Positions 35,101 to 45,393 of a stretch of DNA of 64,000 nt are shown here, in pieces. Every line of letters begins with the position of its first letter. The first letter of the stretch is position 1. The translations under genes were made by a program, and so were the position numbers. Below the pieces are notes generated by a model, which saw only the letters and a program-made list of their open reading frames with translations, was not told the DNA's origin and did not search any database. The stretch is from Thunnus maccoyii (taxonomy: Eukaryota > Chordata > Actinopteri > Scombriformes > Scombridae), in assembly GCF_910596095.1 (NCBI RefSeq), contig NC_056542.1:25188457-25252456 (forward strand), given 5' to 3'.

Positions 35101-37213
35101 GTATTTGGTTGTGTTGAGGGGCACTGCAATCTTCGGCACCTGGAATAAGAAAGTCAGCAATGGCAAATGAATGGTGTTTTTTTGTGTCCCAGAGAAGAAG
35201 AATGACTTCTACAAGCACTGTTTTGAGTTACTGTGTTCACAGGAATGCATTATGTCTCACATGGTACATATTAAAAAACAAATAAATAAATAAAATAAAA
35301 TAAAAAGGTAGTTCTTTTTTTTTAAAAAATAGGTTTGTAATTTCCAAAAGACATTTATTGAAAATAACTATATAATTAGCTTCCAATTATGCATTTCCTA
35401 CAATACATATATGCTAATTTTAGAAAATACTACATTTTCCACTTTTAAAAGCTGACTTTCAATAGAGTGCAATAATGTAAAGGAATAGTTTGACACTTTG
35501 GGAAAGACACTTATTTGCTTTATTTTTATACCACTCTTGTTTCTGTCCGTTAAATATGTAACTAGAGCCAGGAGACGGCTAGCTTAGCTTAGCTCAGCCT
35601 AGCATAAGGATTAGGAGCAGGGGGAGAAGGCTGGCCTGGCTTTGTCCAAAGGTAACAAATCTACTACTACTACTAGCACATCTAAAGCTCACTAATTAAT
35701 ATGCAATGTCTTGTTTGTTTAATCTGTACAAAAAAATGGTAGGGGTATCTTTTTTTTTTACCTTTGGACAGAGCCAAGCTAGACGTTCCCCTGGTTCCAG
35801 CCTTTATGCTAAGCTAAGCTAACTGCCTGCTAGCTCCAGCCTCATATTTGGAGAGTGGTATTGATCTTCTCTTGGCAAGAACACGAACAAGCACATTTCA
35901 CAAAATGATTCCTTTATCTGCACAGGAATAGTAGATGAAAGAAGAATGCCTCCATTGTGTCCCACCTGGGTGTAGTTTAGAGGCCGCTGTAGTGAAGGCA
36001 TGATGTGAGAAAGGCTGTCTGCTTTGAGCAGAGTGGACTCCGGGATGATGACCGTCCCGTTCACATTGACCGCTGTGATTGGTTTCTTGGCCAGATCAGT
36101 GGTCAGTTTACCCAACTGAGACTCTGTCCGTTTATTATCCGATGACATTATTTTTGGTTTACCGATCTTGACTGTGGTGGGTTTGCTGAGTGGCAGAGTG
36201 CCCAGTTCCTCTCCTTTGCCAGAAATGTTGCTGGAAGTGTTGTAAATGACTGCATTGTTACTGCACCCCTCTATCGTCTGTTCCAAGATTGTCTGATTGT
36301 TCATTTTGATGCGTTTGAATTTAAAGTTGCTCTCCCCCGGGTGACACCTCTCGTTGTGTTCTGTCAGGGTGTCGAACTTCTTTGTGTTGAAGTTACAGAC
36401 AGCACACAGGTACAGGGGGTTGAGGATGACGTTAGGGTGGTTGGCGTCTACGTGTTCTTTGAAAGTGTTCAGGTTCTGTGTGGAGAAGGGGCAGTACTTG
36501 CACTCGTAGCCCCCCTGCTGCCTCCGCTGAGGCTTGGAAATGTCTGGTGGCTCAGTCACTGGGTTGTCTGGAGCTGCAGGGGGGTCAGAGGCCTTTCCTG
36601 TCAGGTCCAGGTCCACAGATGGTTCTGCCTCTGTTGAGAGATCCGTCTCCATAGCACCCTCCTCAGTATGGTTCTCTGTTGTTGTCTGGCAAAGGAAGAC
36701 GGCAGTTTTCAGATTAAAAAGGACACATCTGGAAGCATTATTCACACACTGATATCAGAGTTCCCCTATTTTTATGAATTAAATACATATGAGATTCCAT
36801 AGAATCCATGGAAAACTGAAATGAACAACAATTAATTTACCTAGGACAAGAAAAGGATGAAGATAAATGAAATGGTGTGGCATAACACACAAAAATTGCT
36901 TACAATCAAAACTTTTTTACATGATTTTGTACATTAAAAATCCACCTTCCCACAAATTGTTCAAATATTGATTCATTAATTCTGTCATATATAAAAAGTA
37001 GAATATATATTTATAAAAAAAAAGAAAACAAGCCATAAAAGAAATAAATATAAGAATTTAAGTATTCCATCTCATTCATTTGACTCTAATGTCCCAGACA
37101 TAATGAAAGTGTACCTCCATGTTGTGCGATTCCTCGGCCTCATCATCCAGCTCAACCATGGTCTGCTCCGGTCGGATCATACAGGGAATGGAAGCCTTCC
37201 GCCGACTGGACAT
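29185..37213 (-). CDS. zhx2: Zinc fingers and homeoboxes 2
   Basis: Eleven coding exons join in phase to 2721 nt (906 aa; human 837): 37115-37213, 35966-36685, 34927-35139, 34009-34272, 33518-33733, 33229-33313, 32777-32962, 31413-31819, 30015-30267, 29699-29858, 29185-29302. All introns are GT-AG. The protein begins MSSRRKASIPCMIRPEQ. It has two C2H2 fingers at about 93-116 (YECKYCPFSTQNLNTFKEHV) and 125-148. Four homeodomains follow: about 286-345 (FPYPTQAELSWL, IKVWFTTQRLK), 480-535 (EIKKWFSEQRLL), 575-640 (EVDCWFSERRALRDNME) and 723-785 (DIVRWFKDHRSALRNGE). The acidic tail contains WVKVTVAVGEESEG, matching YVEVTVGEED in human. ZHX proteins are nuclear, mostly repressive factors that dimerise through a homeodomain and bind NF-YA. 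Human ZHX2 has its whole coding region in one exon; here it is split. The exon 8 linker between homeodomains 3 and 4 is expanded with Ser/Pro repeats. Synteny with derl1 favours zhx2 over zhx1 and zhx3. Confidence 0.95.
30418..30488. mobile_element. 71-bp foldback made of two Tc1-type terminal repeats
   Basis: The left arm begins TACCAGTCAAAAGTCTGGAC and the right arm ends TCCAAAATTGGGCTGGTA; they are inverted, about 80% matching, and meet at CTCATTCA-A-ATGAATGAG. The words match the ends of a fish Tc1-like element, so this looks like a transposon with its interior deleted. It lies in the zhx2 intron upstream (in transcript sense) of exon 9. Confidence 0.75.
31450..31640 (-). repeat. Ser/Pro-coding imperfect repeat in zhx2 exon 8
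   Basis: The coding strand encodes repeated blocks of serine runs followed by PHPPVLS, SPPVLA, PHPPTLS, SPPILT, PHPPILS and similar. This is about 60 residues between homeodomains 3 and 4. The DNA is a strongly purine-skewed minisatellite-like tract on the plus strand (GAGGA-rich). Confidence 0.8.
33025..33042. repeat. (GT)n microsatellite in zhx2 intron 6
   Basis: Short GT repeat close to the acceptor of the exon at 32777-32962. It causes a chance open frame with a His-Thr run. Confidence 0.7.
35478..35916. mobile_element. ~440-bp palindromic MITE in zhx2 intron 2
   Basis: Terminal words TAAAGGAATAGTTTGACAC (left) and CAAAATGATTCCTTTA (right) are imperfect inverted repeats. Inside there is a second inverted pair of GCTTAGCTTAGCT and AGCTAAGCTAAGCT blocks with matching flanks (GAGACGGCTAGC, GCCTGCTAGCTCC). 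This is a common type of fish MITE. Its right end lies 50 bp from zhx2 exon 2 (35966). Confidence 0.8.
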
Positions 37214-37657
37214 GATGATGGTGGATAATGGGTTTGTCCCGGTGGACAGCTGTCCTCACTCGGTGCTTTTGTTCGGCCAGGGATGTTGTGAAGGAGACTA
37301 TGGCTGATGAGCCCAGGATGCAGGAATACTGTCAGAGTAGTGGGTGAAAGGTACAGTCTAAGGTGCCAAAGATTAGCCAGGGGCACTGGCTTGTACTGGG
37401 ACACAAGCCTGGACTGTCTTTTATAAACAGGAGAGGTAGCAAGCACAGGACAGTTCCTGGGATGGGGCTGAGCAGCCAAGGAGTCAGAGGAAAAGTCCTC
37501 CCCTGTGGGCAGGATTAGTGGCTGGAGAGAGAACAGGGCAATGCGAGGTGAAGGTCTAGTAGAGATGGGGCTGTTGTAGTATAATGCAGGCTGGGCTCGC
37601 TGACAGTGTCAGCTCCAGTGCTGGCTGACCTCCTGGAAATGCATGACAGGACACTAC
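37214..37657 (-). other. zhx2: zhx2 5' UTR part of the first coding exon
   Basis: A minus-strand acceptor with a good pyrimidine tract (CTTTCTCCCTTCTAG) ends at 37658, giving about 444 nt of 5' UTR before the ATG at 37213 (A at -3). The only upstream ATG I see starts an 11-codon uORF at 37644-37609. The open frames of the track in this piece are not supported. Confidence 0.65.
37609..37644 (-). promoter_or_regulatory. Upstream ORF of 11 codons in the zhx2 leader
   Basis: ATG at 37644 reads MHFQEVSQHWS and stops at 37609, about 395 nt before the main start codon. It begins 13 nt after the predicted splice acceptor. Confidence 0.5.
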
Positions 37658-38535
37658 CTAGAAGGGAGAAAGGAGGAGTAAAAAAGATTTTTTTATAAAT
37701 ATCAGAAAATAATTCTTATTTTCATTTTGTTTAAAATTTCTGCTCCTTCACCTTAATGACTTCTACTTCTCCCATTTAAGATTGAAGTGGATTGAATCAG
37801 TAAAACCAGCAAGGGGCCACAGCTCTTACATGGATTTACGTGGTCACTCAATATAAATCAAAGGAATACAGATGGACTCAATATTTTGTACCATGTATAT
37901 AATTATTGTACAAAAATCCATGTAAAAACAATAATCTTTGATTAATTTCACCAAATAAATCCAGAACTAGCAAAAAATTTAAACATTGGTAAAGAAAAAT
38001 AGATACCCCTTTCAAGTGCCTTTGAATAGTTAATACTGCAGGTATAAAACAGGCTGGTTTGAGTGTGTGAAGAACTACAACCTGATGGTTTATTTAAGCT
38101 CAGCAGTGTCCCATTGTATCTGCAGAGAGCCACAACACAAAAAAAAGGTAGAGCCAACTGCTGCCAGCGGGCAAAAATGTCTCAGTGATGAAAAAAGGTC
38201 AAAGAAGGCTGACAAACAAACAAACAGTGCAGCATAGCAGACAGTCTACATGTGGTCAACTGACTCACAACACTGCTGCTGAGAAGAAAGTGCAGCATAG
38301 GCTTGAACAAAAATGTTTTGTAGCCAAGAATCTTACAAAGAACTAGAAGCTAATAGCAGTGGGTTAGACAATGAAATCATCAGACACTGGAGGACTGAAA
38401 AAGCCTTACGAGTTTTTCTGTTTCATGCTGATGGAAGGAAGCAGCAGCGTGTGGATAGATGGACTTGCTGGCAAACCAGCAGAAAGCTTTTAGCACTGTG
38501 ATGAGTCTAAAACTAGAAATATCACCTCATAGTTG

Positions 38536-39332
38536 TATGCCTCCGCCAACCAGTCAAGTTACAGTTTACATCCATGTCTGTCCAGACTCATATAATATTT
38601 GTAGAGAAGACTGAAGGAATGTAATAAAAGGTGTTAGATGTATTTTCCTTGTATGTGTTTACATGTTCTGCCAATAAAGCTGATTCTGACAGAACACAAA
38701 GTTGTAGCCATGACAGTAGAAGATGCTTCAGATATGGATATTGTAGCTTTTATAGATATTGTAGCTTCTGCATGGAAGCTACAATATCTATAACGTGGAT
38801 GCTTCATGCACATCTTCAACCCGGCAACACAGAAGATCTAAACAATCACCACAGTTTCAAGATGGGAATCCAAGATTAGTGTCACCAATTCAGTATCTGA
38901 ACAAATGTAAAATATGGTCACAATCTCCCCTTCTGTTCCTGAGTTATAGCGTTGGATAAAAGCCAAAAAAGTGTTTTTGCATTATTGCAACATTATGATA
39001 TCACAGTGAAGTTGACCTTTGTCCTTTTGGATATAAAATGTCAACACTTCATTTTATCCTATTAGACATTTGTGTGATACTTTGTCATAATTAACACATG
39101 AATTCTTGAGTTATGTGAAGTTTTGTGAAGTCACAGTGACCTTGACCTTTGACCTTTAACCACCAGAATCTAAATCAGTTCATGCTTGAGTCCAAGGGGA
39201 CGTTTGTGCCAAATTTAAAGAAATTCCCTCAAGGTGTTCCTGAGATATCGTGTTCATGAGAACGGGACGGACAGACGGACAACTCGAAAACACAAGGCCT
39301 CTGGCCACAACTGTCGCCGGCACAGAGGCATA
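38536..39332. mobile_element. ~0.8 kb interspersed element with short terminal inverted repeats
   Basis: Starts TATGCCTCCGCC and ends in CGGCACAGAGGCATA, with short inverted ends. The right part contains words I recognise from a very common fish repeat (GACCTTGACCTTTGACC, TTGAGTCCAAGGGGACGTTTG, CTCAAGGTGTTCCTGAGAT, GACGGACAGACGG). The left part contains a LINE-tail-like stretch near 38668 (CCAATAAAGCTGATTCTGAC) and the hairpin at 38751. Confidence 0.7.
38751..38792. repeat. Perfect 18-bp-arm hairpin
   Basis: TATAGATATTGTAGCTTC, loop TGCATG, then GAAGCTACAATATCTATA: 18 bp of perfect inverted repeat. A partial direct copy of the arm (GATATTGTAGCTTTTA) lies just upstream at 38737. Confidence 0.9.
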
Positions 39333-39510
39333 AAACCCCCAAATTTGGGCTTATGTTTGTTTTAGGTCATTCTCCATTCATCTCTCTCTTTTTTTCTCCC
39401 CATCATTTCCTGTCACGTGTCTTCCGTCGGCTCTATAATGAAGGCATAACATTCCCCCAAAACAAATTTTAAAGAAGTATGAGTCAAGCTATAAAAAAAA
39501 CACACTACAT

Positions 39511-39530
39511 ACTACAATACCCATAATGCA
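39511..39530 (+). promoter_or_regulatory. ZNF143-type motif in zhx2 intron 1
   Basis: ACTACAATACCCATAATGCA is a very close match to the ZNF143 (SBS) consensus. It is not near a recognised promoter and may be carried by a repeat. Confidence 0.4.
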
Positions 39531-40051
39531 ACTCAATAGCACATTTAATTTGACCTCAACTGCCTACAAAATGCTCTAAATGCTCTCCCTCCAGAGTCAC
39601 AGAAGACAGTACATAACTGTGCAGGCTGAGTCGGACTTATCGTGTAAACTGAATGTCTGCTGTAAAATTGGTGGCGTGTCCCTTTAAGCTGATATTTGCT
39701 ACGAACCTCCCAACACTGAAAAATGTTTGAGTGACACATTGAGTGTGTATGTTATCATGCCCACTAACACTACACGCATTTACAAAAACACACACAGTAT
39801 GCATACAGGTCTGCAGCTGTCAGAAAAACAAGTTGTTCTGAGAAATATTGACTATTTTCATAAATCAGATCATGCTGCAGAGCGTGAACAGAGTGAGAAA
39901 CCACAGACAAAGCAGCGTTAGATGAGCATCTTGAAAGCAGAGAGCAGCTTTATTTGGGGTTTAGTGAGATGACACCGCCGTCGAGAAAAAGCAGTTATGA
40001 AAAACTGAGGGAGAGTGAGCAATGGAAACTTTCCCAGGGTAATATTATAAT

Positions 40052-40130
40052 GAGAGGAGAGAGAGGGAGAGAGGGAGAGAGAGAGGGAGAGAGAGAGTGA
40101 GCAAGAGAGAGAGAGAGAGAGAGAGAGAGA
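40052..40130. repeat. (GA)n microsatellite
   Basis: GA-rich repeat of about 80 bp with GGGA interruptions and a purer stretch at 40104-40130. Confidence 0.9.
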
Positions 40131-41585
40131 AGCTTATCTGACTGAAAACAGTCGATTGATATTCTGGACTCATGCTGAAGCTTCATACTCATATTCACAT
40201 GAGTAAAAAATCAAATAAGTCGATGCGGCGATGGTGCTCTTTTATCAGGACATAATGAGGTTCCATAAAACCAAGTCAGCAAAGAGGGCAAGGGAAAGTC
40301 CTTCCAATTTAAAATCTCCTCTATACAACGCTACTTAAATATGTTATGCTTATGAGTAAATATTGACAGAAGAAATCGGTTTAACCCCACCAAACACCAA
40401 CGCTATTTAACAGTCTGATCAAACTCATATTTTAAACCAAGTTACAGTGCAAAAGGGTGGGACAGCAGTTAGTATGCGAGGAGTAAGACCTCGGCTCAGC
40501 AGGTTTGGACTATACTCTGCAATCAGTGTCACATATTTAATCTGGACCTCTCCAGCAGCTACGCATGAATCAAATCAAGGCTTGAAGGCTGTCATTTGTT
40601 AGTCTTCTTATTGTCCCGAGATATCTCAACTCCTCAAACAACCCACTGAGGCATCATTAGAATGCAGACTCATTACCATGGTGTCGCTATAGCAACTGTG
40701 GATGTAGAGCTGTAATCAAGTAGCTGCTACATCCGTATTACTGATAGAGACTGTACAGTGATGACCCGACTGCATGTGGGACTGTATTTGGTGTGAAGAG
40801 GACGGCAAGATAAGACAGAAAAAAAAATGAAATCCTCTGGTAAATGGGAATCTTGCAAAAATTACTGACAGGGTGTGTGTCTTGAAAGCCTGAAAAATCT
40901 CATTCCTGCAGGATGCACAGAGTGGTACATACTCAGCTTCACTCACTGAGTGTTGACGGGGAAGGTCAAGGAACAGTCATGAGGAGAAGAAAAGACTCCA
41001 CTCAGAATAATTAGTTAGTCATGGACAGAATGTAGAAAAGATGTCCCTGCTAGCGGGAGAGGTTACAAGGAGGTGTGAAGCTATCTCATTATCCTACTAA
41101 CCCACACACGTGATGTAAACACGACCGTGTAAAGCACGGTGGCATTGTGCAGCATACCGGTGCGCACACTTGCTCTTCCATTCGCTATCACTCTGTCTCT
41201 CAGAGTCTGCCATTGCCCCAAATCCGGCAATGTAGCCAACATCTGGTGAGAAGGGATTGATAGATGCATCTGCCAGCTGCATCTGAAGTGCCACTTTATG
41301 TGACCTGCTGAACTTCTGCTCCCTCACTGCTGACACAGCCTCAACACTTTTTAGATGTGCTGATGAGTGATAGCGGCAGAACAGAAACGGAGAGACAGCG
41401 CTAAGCTGTAGATGAACTCTTTACCTCCCACTGGTGTGTTGAACCCACACAAGCTGAGCAGAGAGCGGATGAGCAATTCCATTTATGCAACATCCATATT
41501 AGTAAGCTGTAAACACAACCGCTACAGAACTTAATTAAGTCGGTGTTGTCAACTCTGGACAAGGAGGACATCAGACACTGGTTTG

Positions 41586-41842
41586 CATTACAGCCTGACT
41601 GATATCTTGCTTGGCTGATGTTATCAGCTGATACCGGCCTATCCCACATATATTACTATAGACATATTTTTTTAATTATAGTTATTTATAATTATTAAAT
41701 TCCTAGTTAAGTTTACTGTTTCACTGCACTGATGTCATTTTGGTCAATAAAGTTTAACTGTAAAATATCCTGCCTCCATTACATATCTTTGTCACATTTG
41801 AGGGATTATCATCTAAAAAAAATCAACATCGGTCGGGCTCTA
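41586..41842. mobile_element. ~255-bp MITE in zhx2 intron 1
   Basis: The left end CAGCCTGACTGATAT and the right end ACATCGGTCGGGCTCT are imperfect inverted copies. The words resemble an abundant fish element starting with AGAGCCCGACCGAT. No coding sequence. Confidence 0.6.
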
Positions 41843-42204
41843 GTTTGCATATTAATTAAGTGCTTATTGAGTCATTTATAGCTAGAGTGAGATGGGGGAT
41901 TTTGAGCAGAAGCTGACTCAGAAAAAGGAATCTCTTACACAATATAAACACAAACGGCTCTGCAGTTTGAGTTGTAGCAGTTGAGTTGAACTCGTGTGCG
42001 CCGGCTGACTGAAACAAAGAGAAAAGCCTGTGTAAAGAGTGCTGAACACTGAGGATACACTGGCACCAACAGCCTCTTCCTCTCTCCACTCTATCATTTC
42101 CAGCGGAGGAGGGAGGGGCTGCTCTCTTGCTGCCTTGACTGCTGGCTGCTTGGGAGCACCGGCCACCATAATGGAAAAAGCACTGGTACAGACTGTGAGG
42201 CTGA

Positions 42205-43106
42205 TTAAAGGTAGAGTCAGTGATTCTGGAGAAAGATTGTTCAATACACTTTTTTGTCAAATTCAGCAAATATCTCCTCATAGTCTGCTAGCTGTCTGTT
42301 CTGTGTGTGCACATTAAAAAAAAAATCTTCATAGGAAGCGCTGGCTCTATAAATGGGAAAAACAAACAAAGTGGCTTGGACTGTGCCACACAATACCATT
42401 CCAGCCAATCAGCAGAGGGCGTTCGTGCTCGTGCACAGGACAGGGGGAAGTGATCAGAGCAGCTGTCTGTGTGAGGACATGACAGTTTCCCGTCCCCAGC
42501 AACCACTGAATGGTGAGGGAGGACTGGCGAACTGGAGAGAGGCCATGACCATTTCACACAGAAAGTGTTTTTTTACACTCCGAGTCTATTTCTGTCACGT
42601 TTAGTGAGGCGTAGTCTGAGCAGGCAGCTGTTTAAAAATCACACAAATTTCTCTCTGTTTATGTGTTGAACTTATCAATTGTATCAGTGGAGCCGTGGAG
42701 CCGGACATGCAAACTATTTTGGATCAGTACATTTCTGCTGTCAGTCAGCCTGGTGAAGCCGCTGTCCTCTCAGCTGACAGTCGGCTGCTTCTGTGGACGC
42801 TCAGAGACGCTGAACAGTCAATTGAGAAGTGGGAAGGCCGCAGAGAGGCGGAGAGTGCGGACGGACTGCTGTGCTCAAATGAAATGAAATTTTTTTTTCT
42901 GTTCAGAGGAACAGAAGTGACTCTACAGCTCACGCATCGCTCTGGATTCCACCACATTTCTCTTTTGGTTGTTGCCTTGGCAATGCCTGTCCATGACTTT
43001 GGGGGACAGAGCTCCTGAAGGAGCACGACAGGAGGGGTGCATTTGTTTGGGTGTTTAATTCAAACATCAGCAATCTTTCTCCTGAATGAACTAACACTAT
43101 CTTTAA
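42205..43106. mobile_element. ~0.9 kb TTAA-bounded element with ~37 bp inverted ends
   Basis: Left end TTAAAGGTAGAGTCAGTGAT then TCTGGAGAAAGATTGTT; right end AGCAATCTTTCTCCTGAATG then AACTAACACTATCTTTAA. The two are inverted copies over about 37 bases with roughly 80% identity. TTAA at both outer ends suggests a target site duplication of piggyBac or Kolobok type. The interior has no transposase that I recognise. Confidence 0.7.
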
Positions 43107-44049
43107 TAACCATGGTAATGTGTAGCAGCAATTCAACTTTATCAACATAACTTGTATAATACCTTTATAATAACCTCAATAATAGGTTCCGGTCTCGTGA
43201 ACTAAAGAGCACACATTTGGTGTCCTTGAGAGAAGAATTATTTCTGCTCTGAGCTGCTTGGCTGTGAACATCTCAGCTGTAGAAGTGAAAGAAATGTGCT
43301 TAAACTAATGTGTCAGACTGCCAGCCAACCGTTTGAGCTTTCCGCATAGTAAATTTTACTTAATTTCAAACACAAAAAAATGTTAATTAATGTAGACTTT
43401 GCACTCAAACTTGGCTGCTTTGGTAACCCGGGTAAAACAGTGAGTCGACCACCTGTTCGTTAGTGTGTCTAACCTCGTCAGCCAGTTGGCTTGTGTGTGC
43501 AGAGGGAGCTCCGTGCTGGAGCCATAACTCCCTACTGTCTGGATGCTCATTAAACTTGTATGAATAGTCAGCCTGGCAGCCCCTTGCCTGCCCGTCTGTC
43601 TGTACTTGCCTGTTGTCTGGCTGTGTGTCTGTCTGATTGGTGCATTATATTAGTGGAGCCATCTTTCTAAAGGAGTTACCTTTAATGCTGCCAGGCAGCA
43701 AATACATTTATCAGCCCTGGCAGTAATCAGTTTAGACTACACACTGGCATACATATTGGAGAGAACGCAAGGAAATCAATACAAATCCTCTGTACCACTG
43801 AGCCTGTCCAATGTATGAAGACCGACGGGTGATATAATGCAACAGAAACATACTGTAGTGGTGCTATAGGAAGGAGATCTATCCAAACGGCTGTGAGAAG
43901 AGAACGACACTGAACAGATGAGTCACAGCAGCACACTCCACTGCGATCCTATTTCTGGGTATCATTAACGTAATTTAAACGTAACAGGATAAAAAAAAAT
44001 AAAAAAAAGATGGCTCAGATTCTGCTAACAAAAACTGGAATCAGAAAAG

Positions 44050-44640
44050 CTGTGTCATGGGGCTTTCTGCTCCAGATGTGAACAAAATTACCGTTACCTT
44101 ACATGCCAACTTCTCAGCACCTGAATTTTATATATTTGAAGTGAGCAATTTACTGGGAAACAACTTTGTTTACGGATCCCTGTGGTCAGAAGTTAACACT
44201 TACCCACTGTTCAGCTCAAATTTGACCAATTTCTACATTTGAGAGCAGCAGAAACACTCTAAACACCATTATTGTAGCCTGAAATTTTATGACTTTTCCT
44301 AAAGTCACCCAGAATATACAATGGAAAACTTTTTTTAAATTTTTGTGCAGCTGATACATATTTGTGGGTGTTCTGGGATAAAAATTTGACCCATATTTAT
44401 TCAAAAATTTTTAAAAAAATTGTATTCAAAAATCCCCATTCAAAAATGTTGCATTCTTGACATTCAATTAAATTCATATAAATCACAATGGCCATTATGT
44501 TTTTCTGTTTTATGTAACATAGAACCATAATATAGTGAATGTGAATGTTTTTCTCCATAAATAAATAATATAAAACCTAAAGACACTCTCTCTGCTCTCT
44601 AAAAGCTTTATTAAGGATCAATCACCCATTTATTAATGAC
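44050..44640. repeat. Probable AT-rich interspersed repeat
   Basis: Words such as CAATTAAATTCATATAAATC and CACAATGGCCATTATGTTTTT resemble a repeat I have met in other fish sequences, but no boundaries or terminal repeats were found. Confidence 0.3.
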
Positions 44641-45365
44641 CAATGTTTTTTATGAATGAATATGTGGTTCAAGAAAATTGGTATAGAGACACTGTGAGGG
44701 GTCACAATATGTATATAGGGGTCACGGCTCTGTTTTCTATAATAGAGAAGAAGGGGAAGCGCATAAGTGAGGTTTAAGGCTTGTTAATGTTTCATGCAGA
44801 AGTCTACATCATAAAGTGCATATAGCTGTATCATGTATATAAATGATATGAAATTATTTAAAAGGCAGCCAGACTTATCAGGTGCACTGGAGTCTCCTGC
44901 AAGGCCACACACTGCCTGAGATATGAAACAATATGCTCTTTCCGAGACAGGCTAAACAAAGACTGAACTCAACAACTGGCAGAGTCTGTTGCATCTTTAT
45001 TGTTGCTGAAGAAGGTTGGAGAAATGAATCCTGCAACACAGTCAACCTTAGTGCCAGACTCTTCATGCATGTAGTCATGGCAAACACAAAAGGCGTATGA
45101 ATGGCAACCTCTACGGCTCCCGCACTTGAAGCCATGCATGAAGTGCAAACCTGCCAGTTAGCTCTGAAATAACAAGCGCAAGACAACGAGAGAGCATCGT
45201 AAAAAACAAAGCCACCCGCCGAAACGCGGACTGTAACAGTGACTTGACTTTGCTGTTACATTAGCTGAAACTTTGAAGCTCCATCACACGTTTATATCAA
45301 AAACACATTGCACAGAGAGGGAGTGCACACACACTGCTTTGCTGGCATCGCTGTACGGGGTGTGT

Positions 45366-45393
45366 TTCTCTCTCTCTCTCTCTGTCTCTCTCT
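45366..45393. repeat. (TC)n microsatellite
   Basis: Short TC repeat interrupted by one TG. Confidence 0.8.

Noticed and set aside
29185..37213. Assignment as zhx1 or zhx3
   Set aside because: Sequence around the fingers and homeodomain 1 (NTTKYN, SWSPEEVEEARKKMFNGTI) and adjacency to derl1 fit ZHX2 best.
42039..43026. Several overlapping open frames of 80-140 aa
   Set aside because: They lie in or beside the TTAA-bounded repeat element, on both strands, without a transposase or host domain.
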